Origin: Epiperipatus broadwayi | Lineage: Eukaryota; Onychophora; Udeonychophora; Euonychophora; Peripatidae | DNA length: 64,000 nucleotides | Reading direction: 5' to 3' | NCBI GenBank assembly: GCA_028023455.1 | Contig: JAQFVV010000022.1 | Span: forward strand, 7,583,100-7,647,099 | Shown here: in pieces, positions 56,201 through 64,000 of the stretch | Numbering within the stretch: position 1 is the stretch's first letter | Layout: each line of letters opens with the position of its first letter | Made by a program: the position numbers and the translations under genes | Notes under the pieces: model-generated | The model's database searches: none | What the model saw: only the letters and a program-made list of their open reading frames with translations | Told to the model about the DNA's origin: nothing

Positions 56201-59200
56201 ATTTAATTTCTAATGTATAAGTTACCATGTTAACCCATACTATAAATATCAAATGTATAATATACTATTTACTGGATAGTTCAATCATGCCAAAAACTAA
56301 AAACATTTTATGCATAATAATAACCAGAATCAATGATCATTTTCAATGTCTTAATCTCTTGTATTTCAAGTTATTAGAATGTTAAGAGAAGAGACTGCAC
56401 TTATTTAATGATCTAACAATTCATCAGGATTACTAATTAGATTAATAAATACATATGGAATGTATCCATAATGTATGAGACCAGTAAATGTGTGTTGGAA
56501 GAAATCTTTACAAATATCTATAAAGATAGTAAAAATTGTAATGGTATCACGTAGAAGATAAATTTATGATTATTGTATACTGAAAGTTTGAGAGCAAAAG
56601 CTGATATTTTCATATAATTTACTTATTGTATCAAAGAAAGAAAAGGGTTATTTGCAATATTGATAAAGAAGAAATGATCTAATAAATATAACATAATTTT
56701 AATATGGTAAAATGTTAAAGAACATTATGTAAGTTAAAGAATTCTGCAGATTTAAAATTGTACTTAAATTTTTTTTTGTCTCACAGAAAAAACATAAGAA
56801 ACTTTATGTAATGATATTTTATTATTATTCTAACATATATTGTGTTGTAATTTTATGTATGTTAGTGTTATAGATTTTGCAACCGGTTTGCTCATAAAAA
56901 TAAAAACCATTATTGTGGCTATAAGATTGTTCATGAAACAAATGACACAGGTAATAAATACTACTAAATTTAAAATGTTTATATGTTAAAGGTGATCACA
57001 AATAAAAAGGTAAAATTTCTGACAATAAATTGTTAAACTTTGTTCTATTATTATAATTTCATTTTAATATTTTTCCTTTGGTAAAGCTGCAATTGTTGAC
57101 TGTTAATAAAAAGGTAATATCCAATTTTAATCAAATTAGGCACATTAAATATTGTTGTATATTATATGTAATTTTATTACCATTAATGATTATTATAGTT
57201 GTGGATTACTTTCGAATTGATAATTGTAATTTTAATTTTCATGTATTAATTAATAATATATTCCATTTTGCTTAATGTTTACATTTATATGGTAGATATT
57301 ATTTATTATGAGATTTGTTTGTTTTCATGTTAAATGATTATGATTATATACATTGTTATATCTGTAATTTATACATATATCCATATTAAATCATGTCAGG
57401 TGTACTTGTTCCCTTACCCTGCATGAGTGTGTAAATTATTATCATGGGTGAATCATGTATGATACCCATAGAGTTTTTGAGTGAATTAATGCTATGTTAT
57501 CATAATGTATTTTGTATATTTTTTTTAAAAAGGTATTAACCACTCCTTCCTTTTTCATGTCCCCAAAGGTAATCCCAAATGGTGGCACCAAGATTTTAGA
57601 TAATTTTTAGTCATAGAATGACTGTGGTCTAGGTTGTTTGTTCTCTTATTTGCCTTAACTCAGCCTTATTATCTCTTTGGATATATTGTATATTTCATTA
57701 GATTTCATATTCTTAAGTCCTAACAATTTGATATGGGTAACAATGAACTCATTCCTGAAAGGTAGTAATTAAAAATGTTAACTTGTGTTTAACATTAAGC
57801 AAATGATGGTAAAAAATATAATAATATCTTGTCAAGTATTATTTTATATTAGTAGATCATTGTCTAATGCCTTATCTATTCGAGGTGAATTCATGTATAC
57901 AAGTCACCTTTGTTATTTACTATTTATAGCTAAGTGTTAAAATGGTGATGCTTTCACTAGTGTTAGGAAAAATTCTATAATATGACATTAATGATTTAAG
58001 TATAGAACCAGTGTAATATTGATTCTCAAAGTAATATTGACAGTCTAGCATCTTGAATAAATAAATAAAATAGTAAGCCATATAATCTTTATAACCTATT
58101 ATAATGTGAACTATAATTAATGCTTTAGAAATACCTATTATGTTATATTGCCAAATTGTGAGTATTGCTAGCTTGTCATTCATCGGATATGAATTTTAAA
58201 ATTATCTTACCTATAATTAATTTTAAATAAATAAGTTTCATAAAACTGTGCTTGATAAATAAAATATAAAAATGTGTAATAGGTTAAAACAAATTTAATT
58301 TAAAGAATAGATTTAAATAACAATTCACTACAATATGATAATGTATTATAATTTTACTTATATCCAAAGAAATCTGTGATTAATAATATTTAAATATGTT
58401 AACTAAATCTTGTTCTTTATATTTTCTGTTTATAAGTTGATCAAGAATATATATTTTTGTTGTTATTGTAGATTTATAAAATATGTAAATAGTGTAAATA
58501 AAATTTTGTTTTTGAAAATGTATTCAGTTGTCTGTAGCCTTATTGCAAACACTATCTATATTGTTATTGCTATCCACACATTATTATTATTGATACCAAT
58601 ATTATTATCACTTAATATGATTAATTTTATTATATGTTAGCATATTAGAAATAAGTTTTGCCAAGTTTTTATATTTAGAGTATCCAAAATTTTGCTATTT
58701 ATTGATCACAACATTGTTAATATTATATACATATGCTATTTTCAAATAATGTCTTAACAGTTAAATATTTAGTTTTTGGAAACAACCTTTCTATAAATTA
58801 TCAGATTCTATTATTCACTGAACTTTGTTATATTGTTGTTTGTGATCAAATCAAAATTAGTTTACAAATGATTATTATATTTACCTTATTATTATTAGGG
58901 ATTTATTGGTTCATCATAAAATTTAAAGTTTACCTTTATTATTGCCAGTAGAGTAGTTAAATATTCTTTACTAATTTCATTTATGTATTATGAGTCATCT
59001 TTGTTTTTTATATTTGGATAGTAGTAAAATCCCTCTTACTGATCCAAATATACCTTGTAAAAATAGTGATATTTCAAATTATAAACCCTGGGAAATTAAA
59101 TTATTGATTAATAGTTTTAACTTTGATTTTATTATTGGCTTCTGTTTCTTAAGTTATTTGATACACATTATCTTTGTCTCTTATTTCCATTCTTATTGTT

Positions 59201-59455
59201 TATTTGATTTATTAAAATCTCAAAGATTTAAGCTTTCTTTTTTAGTTTTTAAAACTTAACTCATTTTTGTTTGTAGTTAAACTTTTTTCTTTAATTAGTC
59301 AAGCTTAGAACCCCTTGCCTTTATTTCAGTAGTATCTTGTTTTTGTTTGGAATAATATCAGTTTAATACTTCGGATACTATTCATCATCACCTATTAACC
59401 TGTGTTTAAACCCTATATCCCATCCTGCTCCTTTTGTCGTGGGTATATATTTTAT
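50265..59455. other. 9 kb without recognised genes
   Basis: AT-rich sequence with homopolymer runs, short TA repeats and many short hydrophobic open frames of no recognisable family. A GC-richer patch at 55280-55420 (CAGCCCCCTTGACC, a purine run, then CATCTCTCTCTCTGC) stands out and may be the edge of a repeat. I find no ribozyme, SINE or transposase motif. Confidence 0.4.
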
Positions 59456-59456
59456 G

Positions 59457-59569
59457 TATATATTTGAGATGCGCACCTTGGTTATAAAATTTTAACTTTT
59501 AAATTAACATTTTATGATTATTAATTCTTTTTATTAAAATATATAGGTGCGGCTCAAATATATATATAT
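59457..59569. repeat. short hairpin MITE
   Basis: TATATATTTGAGATGCGCAC at the left and GTGCGGCTCAAATATATATA at the right are inverted ends with few mismatches, about 22 bp each, around a 65-bp AT-rich centre. Confidence 0.6.
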
Positions 59570-61140
59570 AGGAGCAAAATGCTAACAAAATATTGATTTT
59601 TTGTAAATATTTTATCATACGTCATTTTTTAAACTTTTTCTTTTTAAAGTACTTTTTCTATTAAACTGTATATTTTTATAAAAACCAAGATGGAAGATGC
59701 TACAGTTAATTGTCTAAAAATAATTAAAGGGGTTGGAAGCATTATTGTTTTAATCTGGGGAAGGTATTTTAATTAAAGTTTTTACTTAAAATGAGGATTA
59801 AGATTAAAGATACGTTTGTTATAAACATTTTGTCAAATCTATTTCTAATCTGGAAATAGATTTGAATTTATTTTTGGACGTTATCTTACTGTTGCATCTT
59901 CAAAAACAACCGATAAAGAAAAAGTATAAAATGGCTGAATTTTGAGAGGCAGATTAGATTAGCTACTATTGAGAGAACTGATTGTAAATGTATTACACAT
60001 CACTTGAAACTTAAATAATGTAGCAGTAAATCCACTATGCTTCTCAGCCCGGTTGGGTCATCATCTTCCATGGCCATACCATCCTGCTGCCCAAGAGTGA
60101 AGTCAAAGCCCGACCTAAGAACTTTAGTATGTTAATAGAAGCTTGCTGCCACAGAAGAACTTGCATTTCAATTGCCGTGCACTACTAAATTGGACTATTA
60201 AAATTGCAAGGTAACTTTTCAAGCTGTCACCTCAAACTAAATTTAGCTTAATTCATCTATCAAGATTTATTCTAATGTATTAATTAACTTTGTTTTTGTT
60301 TTAATATGTAATTTGCTCTTAAGTAATTTCTTTAAATTTAATTCTCTCACATATGCTCTTAACTTTCCATAACTTTGGTGCAGTCATTTTATTTATAGTT
60401 TTATTACTTGATTTTATATGTATGCTTGTATTATTAATTTGCCAATCTCAAGCAAACTGGCGAGCTTAATTTATAAAAATCTTTTCTGTCATTTTTAAGT
60501 AAACCTTCATGAAGCAAGTTATTAATGTCTGCTTTTTAAACATAACGCATTATTAATTAATATGCTCGCCAGATTGTTTTTCAAGTCAACATTTTATTTA
60601 TATTTTAGTATAAAAAATAAATATATTTGTTCAACTCTGGATTTTCTACCCAGGGTAAATCCAGAACTTAAGCTAATTAATGCTTTGAAATCTTTTAAAA
60701 TGTTTTTTTTTTTATTAAATTCTGAAAGAGTGACCCATTAATTATTTTCTATATAACTGTTTTTTATTTACTCTTAAAATATAAGCTTAAATATTCCAGT
60801 TACTATAAAAACCATGAAGGTGGGAATGAATTATTTTAAATAGTAGAAAAGGGATGGGGGTAAATCTTAATGTTTTCTTTTACTAAGTGAAATCTTAATT
60901 TATATTTTATTTAGGGAAATCTCTCTCCATATATGTATAACTGCATAGCGTATTAATTGTCTAAGTTATAGCATTCAAATAAGGGTCATTTATTTTAAAG
61001 CAGTAAATTATATTTCAATGTCATTAGTGATATTTATCATTACTGCGTTACTGACATTTAGCATATCTTCGTATATATATATTACGTGCTTCTAGTCTTC
61101 TAATCTGGGGGTTACGACAAGATCGAACCCATAGATTTCT
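59570..61140. other. no gene; GC-richer patch at 60.0-60.2 kb
   Basis: Around 60030-60200 the base composition is more even (CTTCTCAGCCCGGTTGGG, CCATACCATCCTGCTGCC). It could be a repeat or UTR fragment, but I do not recognise it. Confidence 0.35.
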
Positions 61141-61149
61141 CATCATAAC

Positions 61150-61345
61150 CATTTATGTCATATAAAAGGGCCTCTGGCTGTGATTCCCTAAGTCTGGCAC
61201 ATGCTATGCCCATCCACATTTATTTCATATAAAATGCCTCTGGCGGTGATCCTGTAAGTTTGGCACATGTTATGCATATTCACTTCTTCGTATCAAAGGC
61301 CTGCACGTCAGTGATAACCACGGCATGCCTATCCACTTCATTATC
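61150..61345. repeat. three diverged ~67-bp tandem units
   Basis: CATTTATGTCATATAAAAGG and CATTTATTTCATATAAAATG start units at 61150 and 61217, each continuing with CCTCTGGC-GTGAT and TGGCACATG. A third, more diverged unit begins near 61285 and ends GGCATGCCTATCCACTT. Period 67. Confidence 0.65.
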
Positions 61346-63038
61346 ATCAAGAAGCATGACCTTTTACTCTTAGTTATTTTTAGGCTATTATGTCAGCACC
61401 GCAAATTTCTTCGTATTATTATTTCTTTTGCTTCATGACCCAGTTTTAATGCTCTAATATTAAAATTGCACTCTGCTCAAAATATATATAAATGCCAACT
61501 ATTACTAGTTTTATTAATTAAATTTATTTCAATCTTATTATACAGTTCCACCATCGTAACTTATTTCTGTATTTAAGAGTATCTATATGCATTGGGAAAA
61601 ATAAAGCATTCATCTTACTATTGTTAAAATAATTTTTCACTAAATATTTTGTCATAGATTCAAATATAATCTTTCAAATGTATTTTGTTTATTTTCACGA
61701 CCTCAGTGGTGTGAAAATAGTTTATATCATTTCTATAATGAATTTCAGGATGCTCCTAGGAATAATGTTAGTCACCATGTTTCAGAACCGTAAATCAAAG
61801 CATTAATGGCAATATTATGTAATTCTTTCTAATATTTGATTGGCATCTTAATATTGGACCCACCAAAGATGTGTGCTTATTTATAATATATTTTTTTAGC
61901 TAATAAAGAGCATATGAGAAAAAAATAGCATGAATGATGCTATGTAATCCTCTATCGCTTGGTAGACCGCTTGCTCCTTCATGCACACACTAATGTATAT
62001 AATTAATTTATAAATGTATAATAATTTGTCAGTATATTAAACTATATTTTTATTGTCTAACTTATTTGAGTAGTTCGAATTCCTTTTTCTCCACTTCCAC
62101 ATATTACAGCCATGCTTATATATTTTTTAGTTTAGTCATAGTTAATAGATGTCTCATTGTTTTGCTCAGCTTTACTAGTCGGCCAGATTAAAATGAATTC
62201 TCATGTGCCATCGCTATTATGTTATTCATTAGGTGTTTGATCTGGGGCTTAGAGAGTGGGTTCTAATTCAGGCTGGTTCCTGACCTAAAACTCAGGCTTG
62301 ACTGGGTTTGAAGTACATTTTGTGAGTTCCAGCTCATGTTAGATGGATAAATATGTTTTGACCGGTACAGCATTAACTGCCAAGAAATATGAATTACTTG
62401 TAATAACCAATCAGCTAAGTGCAGTTATAGTTAATCTACATTTAATACAATTAGACTTGAGTGCTACAATCAGACATCCAACTCATAACTGATTTATAAA
62501 TTCACCAAGTATTGATTGATAAATGAATATATTAGTTATAACATAAAATAGAGTATTAAGAAAGAAAACATTTGCTATAGAAGAAATTAAAAGACATGAT
62601 AATATGTTATCAAATAATCTTATTAAATGATCACCCATTTTCATCAGTTATTCAATATCCCATTGAGCTTTTTCTTGAGTTATCCACTGTTACAGTTGCT
62701 ATGTAAGAATATTCCAGTCTTCATTTTTTAATAGCCATAACGACACTCATTTTTATACTCTTCTGTTACAGAATTCATGCATTTGATTTTCTCTTTGCCC
62801 ATTTTTTTTTGTTCAAGGTCCAAATTTTTAATTCCTAAAATGCAATTTACCAAACATATGAGATGAGAATATATTTTTGGAAAACAAAGTCACTCCCCCT
62901 AGATGTGACTTGTTTATAATTTTCTTTGAAAGCAACTCCTAACTCGTATGTTAAAAATATTTTCTAATATAGGTTAACCCAGCATTTGTCCCTCTATGTT
63001 AATGTTATTGCAAGAGGACAATTTACCATTGATATAAC
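61346..63038. other. no gene recognised
   Basis: AT-rich sequence without supported features up to the next ribozyme element. Confidence 0.4.
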
Positions 63039-63207
63039 TTTTATTTTTTTAAACCATTAAGCATCACATGATCGCTATCTTATACTAGCACATAATTGTT
63101 TATAAATAAAGCAAAACTCTCCATACAGTATTGCCACCCTGTGCCAACAAGAGTAATCAATGAATGCCAGAAGGCTTGTGCATAAAATCCCTATCTAATG
63201 CCTAATC

Positions 63208-63266
63208 ATCCAATATTCCCAGACTAGTTTCTGGCTTGTGGCCATCATCAGTGAGAAGCTTTGGAT
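63208..63266 (-). ncRNA. hammerhead ribozyme, type I (full 4-bp stem II)
   Basis: Minus strand: CTGATGA (complement 63245-63251), stem II TGGC-CACAA-GCCA with four pairs, GAAA (complement 63228-63231), GTC, then TGGGA pairing with TCTCA. Outer stem ATCCAA/TTGGAT is perfect. One of the two best preserved copies. Confidence 0.9.
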
Positions 63267-63299
63267 CTGAGAGCTAAGATCTAGGTGCAGTGCTCTCAC

Positions 63300-63358
63300 A
63301 TCCAAAGCTCCTCACTGACGATGGCCACAAGCCAGAAACTCATCTGGGAATATTGGAT
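63300..63358 (+). ncRNA. hammerhead ribozyme, type I, ATC cleavage site
   Basis: CTGACGA (63315-63321; the fifth base is free), stem II TGGC-CACAA-GCCA, GAAA 63335-63338, cleavage triplet ATC ending at 63344. The change from AGTC to CATC weakens the small stem III. Outer stem perfect. Confidence 0.78.
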
Positions 63359-63400
63359 GAGTAGTCATTAGATAGGGATTTTATGCACAAGTGCTCTCAG

Positions 63401-63459
63401 ATCCAAAGCTCCCCACTGATGATGGCCACAAACCAGAAACTAGTCTGGGGATATTGGAT
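63401..63459 (+). ncRNA. hammerhead ribozyme, type I
   Basis: CTGATGA 63416-63422, stem II TGGC-CACAA-ACCA (three pairs and one C-A mismatch next to the loop), GAAA 63436-63439, GTC ending at 63445, ATCCAA 63401-63406 with TTGGAT 63454-63459. Confidence 0.85.
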
Positions 63460-63639
63460 GAGTAGGCATTATATAGGGATTTTATGCACAAGCCTTCTGG
63501 AATTCATTGATTACTCTGGTTGGTACAGGGTGGCAATACTGTATGGAGAGTTTTGCTTTGTTTTTATTTTTTTAACATTTTTTTTTTTATCTAAAGTTTA
63601 TCTTGGACACCATTTCCTGTAGGAATTTTGTCAAATCAC

Positions 63640-63830
63640 ATTTATAAATTGTACAAAATTTACTTTTTGATTTTTTGGCATTTTTCAATAGCCTGACCCA
63701 AAATTCCTTCTGAATATATGATGCAGAGATTTGGTGAGATAAAACATCCCTATTTAATTCCTTTATTTATTATCACAGGAACTGTTAGTTCCTTATTTAA
63801 TAACATTACTGCAGTAAACACATTATGTAG
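63640..63830 (-). pseudogene. reverse transcriptase fragment of another LINE
   Basis: On the minus strand around 63772-63665 the frame reads GIK, a stop, GCFISPNLCIIYSEGI, then LGQAIEKCQKIK. This fits the conserved RQGCxLSPxLFNIYxE block of non-LTR reverse transcriptases, C-terminal to the first catalytic Asp. The YADD region downstream is not recognisable. It is a short, broken fragment and the rest of the element is not seen. Confidence 0.5.
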
Positions 63831-64000
63831 GCCTTAAATTGAACTAATAGTAGAACCATCTATGCTGATCACCAAATAAAAAAAGTCTGCCCCATGAAAA
63901 TGAATCAATTTCCTTTAATAGACTACTAAAGTTATCAAATTGGAAAAGAATAAATATCTTTATGTTGTTCTTCCATAAAATAATAATCAGAAAATAATAA

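Larger units (their letters stand above)
63053..63561. mobile_element. hammerhead-bearing foldback element, copy F, three ribozymes
   Basis: Flanked by a 14-bp duplication TTTTATTTTTTTAA (63039-63052 and 63562-63575; low complexity, so less certain). The left terminus has CCATTAAGCATCACATGATC. The left arm carries a minus-strand ribozyme and the right arm two plus-strand ribozymes in tandem, cleavage sites 101 nt apart. It is the most complete copy in the window. Confidence 0.85.

Noticed and set aside
58410-59259. Several hydrophobic open frames that look like membrane or mitochondrial proteins
   Set aside because: No conserved mitochondrial or transporter motif; composition is explained by T-rich DNA.

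Overview
The window looks like AT-rich, gene-poor sequence from an invertebrate animal genome. Composition, microsatellites, tRNA-derived SINEs and the mix of transposons fit a metazoan, possibly a lophotrochozoan, but I cannot fix the species. I find no convincing host gene, rRNA or functional tRNA. Almost everything recognisable is a retroelement or DNA transposon, mostly broken and often nested.

Layout. 0-3 kb: a LINE 3' end on the minus strand, then a Penelope-like (PLE) relic with a GIY-YIG nuclease block. 3-5.2 kb: a large AT-rich foldback and a perfect 67-bp-arm hairpin. 5.2-10.7 kb: two ~1.9 kb direct repeats flanking a coiled-coil ORF1/gag-like relic. 10.8-12.1 kb: a TA-flanked TIR element carrying a hAT-type MITE. 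12.7-13.5 kb: a mariner transposase relic. 14-21 kb: mostly unrecognised AT-rich sequence with a faint hAT relic and a GA microsatellite. 21.3-31.4 kb: a minus-strand Ty3/Gypsy element with both LTRs, polypurine tract and an AGTTA target duplication. Its 5' LTR was hit by a CR1-like LINE (esterase-type ORF1 plus EN/RT) and by a solo LTR, and its pol carries a SINE. 33.3-38.6 kb: a second, plus-strand Gypsy element whose 5' LTR is split by a nearly full-length RTE-type LINE. 38.6-50.3 kb: foldbacks, SINEs, a hAT transposase relic and small tandem repeats. 50.3-63 kb: largely unrecognised AT-rich sequence. 63-64 kb: a ribozyme-bearing foldback and an RT fragment.

Most interesting result. A dispersed foldback family (about 250-510 bp; copies near 5.6, 13.7, 41.3, 46.8, 49.8 and 63.1 kb) encodes type I hammerhead ribozymes. 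There are ten motifs, eight with intact cores, on both strands. Each has a CTGANGA box, a short stem II, GAAA, a tiny stem III, a cleavage triplet and a two-part stem I closed by ATCCAA/TTGGAT. Stem II and stem I show compensating changes between copies. Copies are bounded by 13-14 bp target duplications, and one has a matching empty site in a paralogous repeat 3.6 kb away. Two copies carry tandem ribozymes whose cleavage would release RNAs of about 82 and 101 nt. This resembles retrozymes or ribozyme-bearing PLE repeats, and the PLE relic at 2.1 kb is a plausible sign of the autonomous partner. The foldback arrangement, with ribozymes on both strands, is unusual.
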